From contig SUZS01000010.1 of assembly GCA_015059785.1 (NCBI GenBank), forward strand, positions 1 through 58,660: a stretch of 58,660 nucleotides of DNA. The letters run 5' to 3'. The notes under the pieces were generated by a model. It saw nothing but the letters and a program-made list of their open reading frames with translations. It had not been told where the DNA came from and made no database searches. This document shows positions 7,651-15,454 of the stretch, one piece after another. Numbering within the stretch: the stretch's first letter is position 1; each line of letters starts with the position of its first letter. The stretch is from Rikenellaceae bacterium. Its GTDB lineage: Bacteria > Bacteroidota > Bacteroidia > Bacteroidales > Rikenellaceae. Position numbers and translations under genes: made by a program.

Positions 7651-8334
7651 TTAGTTCTGAATACGGAAGTCGATTGGCAATGTATACTTCACACGCACGG
7701 TCTGGTTACGCTGCTTACCAGGCTTCCATTTTGGAGAGGTCTTAAGCACGCGAACAGCCTCGTCTGAGAGTGAAGAGTCTGGAGACTGGAGCACCTGAAT
7801 GTTTGTCAGAGTACCGTCACGCTCAACCACGAACATAAGGAATACACGACCAGAGATGTTGTTCTCCTGTGCAATCTGTGGATAACGAACCTTACCCTGT
7901 ACCCAGTTACGGAAAGTCTGAAGGTCACCACCCTGGAATGAAGGCATCTCCTCTACCTTTACGAATGGCTGGTCATCCTCGATAACCTCCTCCTCTACTG
8001 CAACCTGCTGGATAATCTCCACATCCTCGTCAAACTCAGCGAAGTCAAAACCAGTCTCAATCTTCTCGTCGTTAGTTACGATGTTAAGCACATCGGTAAT
8101 AACGGTAATCTCAGTCTTCTTTGGAGGCTCTGGCTTCTGCTCCTCCTGACGAGTAATCTCAGTAATCTGCTCCTCAACAGGGCCGTAATTCATATCAATT
8201 TTCTCCACAGTAACCTCCTTTGGAGTGTAGAGGAACGCTGCAATAACAATCAGCAGCGCAAGAATCAAACCAATCTCAAGCAGCACTGTGCGCTTGTTGT
8301 TGACATCAACTTTAGGGTTTTTCTTAATTTCCAT
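7651..8334 (-). CDS. TonB-family energy transducer
   Basis: A 227-residue protein. A short basic N-terminus is followed by one membrane helix at about 17-37, a Glu/Pro-rich periplasmic linker (about 55-125) and a C-terminal TonB domain from about 135 (motif VKYTLPIDF at the end, preceded by GRVFLMFVV and DEAVRVLKTSPKWKPG). TonB couples the ExbBD proton channel to outer-membrane TonB-dependent receptors. Here it stands alone, with no exbB, exbD or receptor beside it, which is common for the short TonB paralogues of Bacteroidota. It has its own -7 box divergent from rlmN and its own terminator downstream. The frame is intact. Confidence 0.92.
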   Translation of the reverse strand: MEIKKNPKVDVNNKRTVLLEIGLILALLIVIAAFLYTPKEVTVEKIDMNYGPVEEQITEITRQEEQKPEPPKKTEITVITDVLNIVTNDEKIETGFDFAEFDEDVEIIQQVAVEEEVIEDDQPFVKVEEMPSFQGGDLQTFRNWVQGKVRYPQIAQENNISGRVFLMFVVERDGTLTNIQVLQSPDSSLSDEAVRVLKTSPKWKPGKQRNQTVRVKYTLPIDFRIQN

Positions 8335-8405
8335 TATAAGTAGTTTTTAATTATTTGTCTCACAATTTCACGCCCACCGTTACACACTGCGGGCATACCT
8401 TGGCA

Positions 8406-8413
8406 CAAATATA
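8406..8413 (-). promoter_or_regulatory. -7 box for tonB
   Basis: The minus-strand TATATTTG fits TAnnTTTG and lies about 70 nt upstream of the tonB ATG. No convincing -33 TTTG is seen at 19-21 nt. Confidence 0.45.
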
Positions 8414-8466
8414 AGGATTATTTTTCAAAAAAAAGACATCTTTACAAAAAAATCGCGAATTTTCTC

Positions 8467-8474
8467 TACATTTG
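8467..8474 (+). promoter_or_regulatory. -7 box for rlmN
   Basis: TACATTTG lies 19 nt upstream of the rlmN ATG, divergent from the tonB -7 box. The nearest -33 candidate (TTTA at 8441) is at 22 nt and is weak. Confidence 0.5.
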
Positions 8475-8493
8475 CACAAAAATTGACCCTGCA

Positions 8494-9519
8494 ATGAGTA
8501 ACAACGCCCTACAACCTCTATACGGAAAGAGGCTCTCAGAGCTACAAGAGATTTGCGCCCAGATGGCTATGCCGCGCTTTGCTGCAAAGCAGATTGCGCA
8601 GTGGTTATACCGCCGTGGAGCGACCGATTTTGAGCAGATGAGCGACCTGTCAAAGGTTAACCGTAGTAAGCTCGCAGAGCGATATACTATAGGACTTAGC
8701 GCGCCAGTGAAGGTTAGCTGCTCGGCAGACGGAACAAAGAAGTATCTCTACCGCACAGCCGAGGGGGCAGCTATTGAGTCGGCATACATTCCCGACGGCG
8801 AACGTGCTACGCTCTGCGTATCTTCACAGGCGGGATGCAGAATGGGATGTCGCTTTTGTGCTACGGCGAGGATGGGTCTGCAGCACTCACTCTCGGTCTG
8901 CGACATACTCAATCAGATAGCCTCTCTGCCTGAGCGCGAGAGCCTTACAAATGTGGTCTACATGGGTATGGGAGAGCCATTTGATAATATGGACAACCTA
9001 CTCAAAGCCCTTGAGATTATGACTGCCGAGTGGGGCTATGGCTGGTCGCCAACACGCATTACCGTCTCTACATCGGGCGTAGGCAAGGAGCTTGTTCGTT
9101 TTCTTGACAGCACCTCAGTGCATCTTGCCGTATCGCTACACAACCCCTTCCACGACCAGAGGGCAGAGATTATGCCTATTGAGAAGGCGTATCCTATTGC
9201 TCAAATAGCAGATACCCTACGCAGGTATGATTTTACTCACCAGCGCAGGGTATCATTTGAGTATATTGTTATGAGCGGGATGAACGACTCGCCACAGCAC
9301 ATCAAGGAGCTATGCCGACTGCTCAACGGCATTAAGTGTCGCATAAACCTTATCCGCTTCCACAAGATTCCAGACTCGCCATACTACTCGCCAAGTAACG
9401 AGAAGATGATTGCCTTTCGCGATGCACTCACTGCGCGTGGTATTATGACAACTATTCGTGCATCTCGCGGCGAGGATATCAAGGCGGCATGCGGACTACT
9501 AAGTACTACTGAGGGTTAG
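8494..9519 (+). CDS. rlmN: 23S rRNA/tRNA adenine-C2 methyltransferase RlmN
   Basis: A 341-residue radical SAM enzyme that methylates C2 of A2503 in 23S rRNA and A37 of some tRNAs, affecting translational accuracy. The cluster motif CRMGCRFC gives Cys115, Cys119 and Cys122. Cys333 in the C-terminal AACGLL is the methyl-carrying cysteine, and Cys108 (LCVSSQ) is the second conserved Cys. GEPFDN and GVGKE fit the family, and the length is normal. The stop lies 3 nt before the next ATG, so it is co-transcribed with the THUMP-like methyltransferase, consistent with an RNA-modification pair. Cfr is excluded by the RlmN-like motifs and the housekeeping context. Confidence 0.95.
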   Translation: MSNNALQPLYGKRLSELQEICAQMAMPRFAAKQIAQWLYRRGATDFEQMSDLSKVNRSKLAERYTIGLSAPVKVSCSADGTKKYLYRTAEGAAIESAYIPDGERATLCVSSQAGCRMGCRFCATARMGLQHSLSVCDILNQIASLPERESLTNVVYMGMGEPFDNMDNLLKALEIMTAEWGYGWSPTRITVSTSGVGKELVRFLDSTSVHLAVSLHNPFHDQRAEIMPIEKAYPIAQIADTLRRYDFTHQRRVSFEYIVMSGMNDSPQHIKELCRLLNGIKCRINLIRFHKIPDSPYYSPSNEKMIAFRDALTARGIMTTIRASRGEDIKAACGLLSTTEG

Positions 9520-9522
9520 AGT

Positions 9523-10674
9523 ATGACAGCAGAGGAGTTCAAGATAGTGACAAGACCAACGGTCCGCGAGGCGATTAATCTGCGCATAGAGTGCAATCCT
9601 ATAGAGATTGCACTTGACAAGCGTTTGGAGCACTCTTCGTTAATAGCTACGCAGGTGAAGAGGTTACAGCGCGCAAAGGCTAAGCTGCCGTCGTACTATG
9701 CTGTAAGGGCAATATTACCACCGCGAGCATACGAGCAGTCGTCAAGTGAGCAATGTGCAGCAAATAAGCTACTTACGGGAACATCTGTGCTTGACTTAAC
9801 CTGCGGATTGGGCGTTGATACGCTGGCTCTATCGCGTAAATTTGCGCGCGTTGTATCTCTTGAGCGCGACCCAATTTTAGCAGAGGTAACAAGGCACAAC
9901 CTTAGACTGTTAGGGGCAGATAATGTAGAGGTTATATGCACCTCTGCCGAGGAGTATTTGTCCGACACAACAGAGCACTTTGACTGGATATTTGCCGACC
10001 CTGACCGTCGCTCGGAGAGGGGCGAGAGGATGGTGCTTCTTGAGGATTGCTCACCCAATATGGTGGCCTTATACCCCCGTTTGAGGGAGGTTGCCGACAA
10101 TATTTGCATTAAGTGCTCGCCACTCTTTGACACTGCCGAGGCGTTTCGCAAGTTTAACAACTGCTCTGTTCAGACCGTATCGCTTAGTGGCGAGTGCAAG
10201 GAGGTCAATATTTACATAGACAGTAGCACGCCAACACTAACAGCCACAGCCATAGATATAGGCTCCTTTAGCACCAAGCACAGCGACTTGAATAGCTACA
10301 GCTTTGCACCCATACCCACCTCATTTGACTCTTACCACTACATAACCCTGCCAGATGTGGCTCTTGTTCACTCGCGCCTAACTGCTGCCGCCTTTGCAGG
10401 CAAGGCCGATGTGTGGAGCAATAGCGGCGTGGCATTGAGCAAAACAAAGCCCGAGGGTGTTGTGGGTCGTACATTTGCCATTGAGGCTATATATGAGCTT
10501 GGCAGCAAGGAACTTAAAAAGAGGCTCAAGGGTCAGCGCATAGAGATTTTCCGTCGCGACTTCCCGCTATCCAACAGCGAGATTTGCCGTAAATTCTCTG
10601 TAAAGGAGGGTGCCGAGTCTCGCTGGTGCTTTACGCGCATCGGCAACCGTCTACTTGCTATAGAGATGAGATAA
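9523..10674 (+). CDS. THUMP-like class I SAM methyltransferase
   Basis: A 383-residue protein. Residues 85-205 form a Rossmann methyltransferase core with motif I VLDLTCGLGVDT (89-100) and an active-site-like FADPDRR (156-162). The C-terminal 75 residues resemble the THUMP-like domain found with these enzymes in Bacteroidota. The likely substrate is RNA, by domain and by its rlmN partner, but the target base is unknown. The gene begins 3 nt after rlmN. Its last 17 bp overlap the 3' end of the oppositely transcribed phage-type endolysin gene, so the two genes share their ends. Confidence 0.85.
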   Translation: MTAEEFKIVTRPTVREAINLRIECNPIEIALDKRLEHSSLIATQVKRLQRAKAKLPSYYAVRAILPPRAYEQSSSEQCAANKLLTGTSVLDLTCGLGVDTLALSRKFARVVSLERDPILAEVTRHNLRLLGADNVEVICTSAEEYLSDTTEHFDWIFADPDRRSERGERMVLLEDCSPNMVALYPRLREVADNICIKCSPLFDTAEAFRKFNNCSVQTVSLSGECKEVNIYIDSSTPTLTATAIDIGSFSTKHSDLNSYSFAPIPTSFDSYHYITLPDVALVHSRLTAAAFAGKADVWSNSGVALSKTKPEGVVGRTFAIEAIYELGSKELKKRLKGQRIEIFRRDFPLSNSEICRKFSVKEGAESRWCFTRIGNRLLAIEMR

Positions 10675-11083
10675 ACTTCTCCCATCCACGCGTAACGCAC
10701 TGCCAATCTGCCTCAACGCCATTTTCCACCGCTGAAATAGCACAGACAACAGGAACCATCTGCTCGGCATTGAGAGTATCGAGTGGCATATCCCTCTCAA
10801 AGCCCGTAGCGCGACAGAGGCGGGAGATATAGGCCTCAGTATTGTTCTCAGAGGGCGGAGCATAGCGAGAAATCATCTTTGCTATAGTATCTCCATATCC
10901 TCTAACGCGGTAGGTGTGCAGCAGCATAAATACTGCGCGGTAGCCCCACTCAAGGCTCTCAAACTGCTTGAAAGCGCTATCTGTGGAGGGGGTTTTCTCT
11001 CCCTGATACTTAGTATTTGAGCGGCGGATATTGCCAGGGTTGCAGTTTCTAAGTCCGCGGCTCACTCTATTTGAACTCATCAA
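10658..11083 (-). CDS. Phage endolysin-like protein (structural protein P5/lysozyme-like)
   Basis: A 141-residue protein with the signature RGLRNCNPGNIR near the N-terminus, then a GYRAVFMLLHTY segment and a YAPPSENNTEAY segment. This pattern belongs to the lysozyme-like 'structural protein P5' family of phages and prophages of Bacteroidota and PRD1-like viruses. The likely role is degrading peptidoglycan for particle release. It is the last gene of the phage-type operon and overlaps the holin gene by 17 bp, the usual holin-endolysin arrangement. Its stop overlaps the 3' end of the convergent methyltransferase gene. There is no signal peptide, so export would depend on the holin. The start could be either of two adjacent ATGs. 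Confidence 0.8.
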   Translation of the reverse strand: MMSSNRVSRGLRNCNPGNIRRSNTKYQGEKTPSTDSAFKQFESLEWGYRAVFMLLHTYRVRGYGDTIAKMISRYAPPSENNTEAYISRLCRATGFERDMPLDTLNAEQMVPVVCAISAVENGVEADWQCVTRGWEKFISSL

Positions 11084-11495
11084 TCTGTTTTGTTATTCTG
11101 CGGTGTAAAAACTTCTTCATCCACTCAAAGAGTGGTGCATCGGAGAGCTGTGCGGCATTCTCAAGAAACGACCACATCTCCACAGAGCAGATAAAGCCCG
11201 TAAAAATCTTGGTCATATTGAGACTAACAAAGTCAAGCACGCAGCTCTCAAGGGCCCACATCATTGATATTGCCAGCACAATAAATCCTATCTTATAGAG
11301 TGTACGCCAAGCCTCGTGGCTCTCGAAATACCACTTACGACCCTCACGGCGAGCCATAGCGCACGAGGCAGCCACGCCAGTGATAAAGTCAACAACAACG
11401 AAGCATAGGGCGCAGAAGATAACGCTCTGTATAGGCGCAAAGAGCGCAAAAAAGCTCACGGCCAACGAACTAAAAAATCTGAACAAAGCCTCCAT
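11067..11495 (-). CDS. Phage holin family protein
   Basis: A 142-residue protein with about three or four hydrophobic segments (roughly 5-22, 23-45, 70-88 and 92-108) and a basic C-terminus. Together with a central FVVVDFITGVAAS stretch, this fits the phage_holin_4 type family. Holins form lesions in the inner membrane that release endolysin. The gene overlaps the upstream connector-like gene by 26 bp and the downstream endolysin gene by 17 bp, so the three are translationally linked. Retention of a full lysis pair in a cluster without packaging enzymes is notable. Confidence 0.8.
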   Translation of the reverse strand: MEALFRFFSSLAVSFFALFAPIQSVIFCALCFVVVDFITGVAASCAMARREGRKWYFESHEAWRTLYKIGFIVLAISMMWALESCVLDFVSLNMTKIFTGFICSVEMWSFLENAAQLSDAPLFEWMKKFLHRRITKQIDEFK

Positions 11496-11937
11496 CTATA
11501 GAACAACGGTTTAGAATGTTTTGTTTAGGGTTATACTCCTCATATTCAGCACTATTGAGGTGGTCCGAAAGGCGGCAAAGCAGCTCTCGCATTCGGTTTT
11601 TTATTGACGCACGATAGGTATCAACAGCACTCTGCGATGGGGTTGTATAGTTATCCGTACGCGGGGAGAGCAGTCCACTATCTGCCGTGCGCAAATTAAG
11701 GGTCGGCTGTATAGAATGCCTTACGGCAAAGGCAAGGGCTGGGGCGACATACTGCTCAAGAAGTGCCGAGTAGTTCTGCTCAAGCAGAGCATCGACAAGA
11801 CTCTGCCCCACAATGGGGAGGATATATCTATTTGTCGCCGCATCAATATCCGAGTCCGAGATAGTAGCAACGCTTATATACTCGGCATCGCTAAAGGCTA
11901 AAGATACAACTTGCTCAGGGGTTATTAATCTCTTCAT
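11470..11937 (-). CDS. Head completion/connector-like phage protein
   Basis: A 155-residue soluble protein beginning MKRLITPEQVVSLAF, with a mainly helical pattern. Its size, its place immediately after the portal gene (1-bp overlap, stop/start sharing a base) and its N-terminus resemble the DUF6712/gp6-like head-tail adaptor proteins of Bacteroidota prophages. Such proteins form a ring under the portal that closes the filled head. Assignment rests mostly on position and general resemblance, and no catalytic motif is expected. Confidence 0.5.
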   Translation of the reverse strand: MKRLITPEQVVSLAFSDAEYISVATISDSDIDAATNRYILPIVGQSLVDALLEQNYSALLEQYVAPALAFAVRHSIQPTLNLRTADSGLLSPRTDNYTTPSQSAVDTYRASIKNRMRELLCRLSDHLNSAEYEEYNPKQNILNRCSIDGGFVQIF

Positions 11938-13151
11938 TATCCAATCTTAGTTACATTATACTTTGAAATTTCAGACAGGAAACACTGCTGCGCCTTATCC
12001 TGAGGGTCATAATCCAGTCCGTCAGCCTTACGCGCCTCCCACACCCTCATATAGATAGGCTTAGAGCGCGTTGGTGGGCGATTGACAAACTCAAGAGACG
12101 AAGCATCAACGCCCAGAATAGTCTCAAAGAGCTCACGCAACGGTTCTAATAGCTCCGCCTGCTCGGCAAGGATAACGGTGTTAAGGGCTATCTCATACTC
12201 GTGCAGTATTCGCTCCGAGTTAAAGCCCGTAGAGTAGTCCAAACCGCTCAGCGAACGAAACCACGAGTGGGCAACCACAATGTCATTTGTCGCCTGAGTA
12301 TGCAGCTCTGCCCAGTCGCCATCGTTATCTGATGTCAGTGGCACAAAGCGCGACTTGTCGTTCTCCGTACCATCCTTAACCACAAACATTACCTGACCAG
12401 GCTTGCCGGCAAATCGCGCCTCGGCGTTACGCATAATTCGCTCAGCATCAGCCTCATTATCGACCGCATCGTCAAGAATCATAATGCCCGACGGCTGAAA
12501 GGCGTTGTCTAATCGGGAGATATTCCAACGGTCTGTCTTATAGGCTATTGCACTCACGCCCAAGCCAGCGATATATGGTGGCACGCCATAGTGTTCAAAG
12601 CCTGGCTCATAATCTTTATAGTGAATTATGGCCCTCAGCGTGCCGTCCGCCTGCTCTTCAAAGTTGGGGTATAGTGGCAGCAGCACAGCATCTTTTGCGG
12701 TAAAGTTATCCCAATTATGGTGGAGAATTATATGCTCGGAGTCCTTTGCCACGCGGCAACGCACCGCATCTTGGTGGTAGAGCGAGAGGAAAGTATGCTC
12801 GGCATCTGTAACAACCTCCACAAAGGCATTTCCAAACAGCGCCTTATCAAAGGCTACCTTATTTATAATTTGGCGTAGCGACTCTCCACTACCGTTTATA
12901 TGGGTAACAAGCACCTCAAGCAGAGGCTCTGCCGTGTCAAAGACAAAGCCCTTACCAGAGATATAGTCCGCCTTGTCGTTGATTATTCGGCGATGGGTTG
13001 TAGAGCAGCGAGACACTGCCGAGAGTAGTTGTGGCAGTCGATTGTCGCTTCCCCAACGCCAGAATTGGCGACTCTCGACCCTACCAGCACGGCGGCTATA
13101 TGGGTCAGTAGTATTGCTTACCTGTCCACAAATTTTTGTTATTTTACTCAT
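11937..13151 (-). CDS. Phage portal protein
   Basis: A 404-residue protein, at the short end for portals. A loop-rich N-terminus containing an FWRWGSDNRLPQ stretch is followed by the alpha/beta core, with motifs typical of Bacteroidota prophage portals: DKADYISGKGFVF, ALFGNAFVEVV and, towards the C-terminus, HSWFRSLSGLDYSTGFNS and a helix rich in Glu and Ala (about 320-350). Portals form the dodecameric ring through which DNA enters and leaves the head and normally dock the terminase, which is absent here. The gene lies upstream of the connector-like gene and 21 bp downstream of a short unknown gene. The frame is intact. Confidence 0.85.
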   Translation of the reverse strand: MSKITKICGQVSNTTDPYSRRAGRVESRQFWRWGSDNRLPQLLSAVSRCSTTHRRIINDKADYISGKGFVFDTAEPLLEVLVTHINGSGESLRQIINKVAFDKALFGNAFVEVVTDAEHTFLSLYHQDAVRCRVAKDSEHIILHHNWDNFTAKDAVLLPLYPNFEEQADGTLRAIIHYKDYEPGFEHYGVPPYIAGLGVSAIAYKTDRWNISRLDNAFQPSGIMILDDAVDNEADAERIMRNAEARFAGKPGQVMFVVKDGTENDKSRFVPLTSDNDGDWAELHTQATNDIVVAHSWFRSLSGLDYSTGFNSERILHEYEIALNTVILAEQAELLEPLRELFETILGVDASSLEFVNRPPTRSKPIYMRVWEARKADGLDYDPQDKAQQCFLSEISKYNVTKIG

Positions 13152-13172
13152 AGTTAGTCTGTTAGGGTATTT

Positions 13173-13565
13173 CTACCTCAATGTTGAATTTTCACATTTG
13201 AGAGTAAGTGTTACAGTAGGTGTCTGAGCAATAGAGCTGTTGCTTCTATCTGTAAATTGTACTAAACGAAGTGGCGAGGCCTCACTGCCAAGGCTAAATG
13301 TTCGCCCATCGTTCATCTCTACCGTTGCAACAAAGCCCTCCAATATAGCGCGCTCAACGAATATCTCTGTAAGCCACTGCAGGGCATCTACTCTTCGCGC
13401 TGAGAGGGTTAGACTATGCTCAACAACAATGGGCGCCCTGTCTCCACTAACACTCTGAATATACTCCGAGCTGTCGTCAATTATCGGCACAATAATGGCA
13501 CCACTTGACTGGTTCACAAAGCGAAGAGAGACCCCCTTCACTCCTCCAATGGGTTTGTGTATCAT
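13173..13565 (-). CDS. Uncharacterised phage-cluster protein, 130 aa
   Basis: A 130-residue protein of predicted beta strands and one helix (about 62-76), without a signal peptide, membrane segment or motif I recognise. It sits between capsid and portal genes. In size and strand pattern it could be a tail-tube-like or head-decoration protein, but that is a guess from position. It is followed by the portal gene after 21 bp. The 68-bp gap upstream is the widest in the cluster. Confidence 0.6.
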   Translation of the reverse strand: MIHKPIGGVKGVSLRFVNQSSGAIIVPIIDDSSEYIQSVSGDRAPIVVEHSLTLSARRVDALQWLTEIFVERAILEGFVATVEMNDGRTFSLGSEASPLRLVQFTDRSNSSIAQTPTVTLTLKCENSTLR

Positions 13566-13633
13566 AATATCCGTATGTAAAGATTAGAGGATGGCTGCAT
13601 GTTTAGAACGCGCAGCCACCTCTTATAACAACA

Positions 13634-14593
13634 TTAGTAGTTTGAGTACACTACCGAAATAAGTCTCTGGTCAATGATATCTGCACCGGCAAGGAACACC
13701 GCACGCTGGCGATTCTCCATCTGGTCGGGATTGTACCACATACGCACCTCATTCTCCGGCATATCTGCCGTATTGAGGGCCAAAACCAGATTACGACGAT
13801 CTACAAGTATGCAGAAGTGCGAGAACTTCTCCGTGTCGTAGTTCGACAGCGGCACCTCAACCACAGGAATGCCGTGATAGTAGAGAGCCGCCTGTCCATT
13901 GACAATACCATTATAGGCACTATCTACACCCATCTGGTCAAGCTCGTCAATATAGGCATTGTAGAGATCTGAGCTGACAAAGTATGCCAACTGACCCTCA
14001 GAGCGCAGGGACTTAAGCTCGTCAGAGGCCTGATACCAACATCTCTTCAGTGTATCGACAGCCCCCATAACATCCTCCTCGCTGTTAATCTGCAGGTTGG
14101 CAATCTGTATATCCGCGTCAATAATCTGGCGGAAGAAGCCATTGAAGGTCTTAAGGTTAGATATCTCTCCCTTTGTATCGCCAATCCACATAGTACTACG
14201 CACGCCCTCGGCAATAGCCTGACGGAACATCTCAGTCTCGGCCTTCTCAAGCTCAGTGCCTGTAAGGTCCTCAAAGCCCACGCCACTTGAGGCAACAACT
14301 CTCTCAAAAATCATTGAGAAGTAATCCTCAGCCGAGAAGCTACTCTCAGCCTTCACCTTGTGCATATCAATGGTCTTCTGCATCTTAACTGCATTTGCAC
14401 CGCCATTCCAGCCGCTCTCAAACGACTTCAGCACATTCTCAGGGCGGCTCCACACCTGTACGGTAGTAGGCTGTGGCATATTGTAGATTACGCGAATGCC
14501 CAACTGATTTGCATTCTCGCCGCTGAATGATGGGCGGAAAAAGATCTTGTCAACTTCGTCACCCTTGTAGGTCTTTGGATTTTCAATAAGCAT
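13634..14593 (-). CDS. Putative major capsid protein
   Basis: A 319-residue protein lying just downstream of the ClpP-type protease, the standard position for a HK97-fold capsid gene. It has a helical N-terminal region (about 55-130) and a C-terminal region with a YHGIPVVEVPLS segment followed by a strand-turn pattern ending in GADIIDQRLISVV, features common in Bacteroidota prophage capsid proteins. It is expected to assemble the icosahedral shell. There is no obvious N-terminal delta domain, so scaffolding may come from the C-terminal tail of the protease gene. Confident as a phage structural protein, less so for the exact fold. Confidence 0.7.
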   Translation of the reverse strand: MLIENPKTYKGDEVDKIFFRPSFSGENANQLGIRVIYNMPQPTTVQVWSRPENVLKSFESGWNGGANAVKMQKTIDMHKVKAESSFSAEDYFSMIFERVVASSGVGFEDLTGTELEKAETEMFRQAIAEGVRSTMWIGDTKGEISNLKTFNGFFRQIIDADIQIANLQINSEEDVMGAVDTLKRCWYQASDELKSLRSEGQLAYFVSSDLYNAYIDELDQMGVDSAYNGIVNGQAALYYHGIPVVEVPLSNYDTEKFSHFCILVDRRNLVLALNTADMPENEVRMWYNPDQMENRQRAVFLAGADIIDQRLISVVYSNY

Positions 14594-14614
14594 AATTGTT
14601 TGATTTTAAGTTTG

Positions 14615-15448
14615 TTAATAATTCATAAAAGCTGCCACATCTTTATTATAGGCGGTGGCATTTGCCGAGATAGTGCCACCCTCAAAGTCGGGATCCTCAA
14701 CCTCTACGGTAGTACTCTTCTGAACGCTCTGCTGCCCCTCAGCAAGGGTTATCGGAGTGCAGAGACGATTGAGCTGGCTCAAGTTAATTCTATCGGCAGT
14801 CGGAGAGGGGTGTGACACTCTCTTATCCTTAATACCGAGCCATGAGCTGATACGCTCAATAAGTGATACAGATGCTTTTGACGCAGGCTGAATAATCACA
14901 TCCACAAGCCCCGCATCAAGAGCCTGCTCTGGGGACAACCACTCTCCATCTCCCCCATTTTTTGCCATCAGCTCTGCAAAGTGTGCTGCATCTCTGCCCG
15001 ACCTTGAGGCGTAAATGGCGGCTATACGCTCATCGGTCTTCTGCAGTAGGGCTGCCTGCTGGGCAAGGTCTACAGCATTACCCTCCGTAGCACAAGAGGA
15101 GTTGTGGATAAGGTAGAGTGCCGACTGGGCAATCTCACGGCACCCCTCATTGGCAGCTTGGGCGATAATTGTTGCCGCCGAGGCGGTGTATCCATAGCAT
15201 CTGGTTGTTATATGGGCATCCAACGAGACAAGAGCCTCGTAGATAAGCAGTGCATCGGCAACATCTCCACCCACTGAGCGAATATTGACAACGACCATCG
15301 GGGTCTGAAGAGCCTCAATCTGGGCAAGCTTCTCACGTAGCGACTCGTATGTAGTCACAGCATCACCACTGCCCGTTGCGCCTATCGTTCCCTCAATATC
15401 TATTGTGGCAACTGTTGCCGTAGCCGTAATGTTAATTGTTTGGTTCAT
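14615..15448 (-). CDS. ClpP-type prohead protease, possibly fused to scaffold
   Basis: A 277-residue protein. Residues 10-190 match the S14/ClpP fold used as prohead protease. The nucleophile Ser90 lies in YTASAATII, His115 in YLIHNSS, and an oxyanion-type RSVGGDVADAL near 57-67 fits the family. The C-terminal 75 residues are variable and low in complexity and could act as a scaffold or be removed on maturation (inference). The catalytic Ser and His are present, so the enzyme looks active. It lies 6 bp after the 791-residue gene and 21 bp before the capsid gene. A host ClpP is excluded by divergence and context. Confidence 0.82.
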   Translation of the reverse strand: MNQTINITATATVATIDIEGTIGATGSGDAVTTYESLREKLAQIEALQTPMVVVNIRSVGGDVADALLIYEALVSLDAHITTRCYGYTASAATIIAQAANEGCREIAQSALYLIHNSSCATEGNAVDLAQQAALLQKTDERIAAIYASRSGRDAAHFAELMAKNGGDGEWLSPEQALDAGLVDVIIQPASKASVSLIERISSWLGIKDKRVSHPSPTADRINLSQLNRLCTPITLAEGQQSVQKSTTVEVEDPDFEGGTISANATAYNKDVAAFMNY

Positions 15449-15454
15449 AGCGTG

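Noticed and set aside
8494..9519. Cfr-type antibiotic-resistance methyltransferase
   Set aside because: Motifs and context with an RNA-modification partner agree with RlmN, and nothing suggests acquisition.
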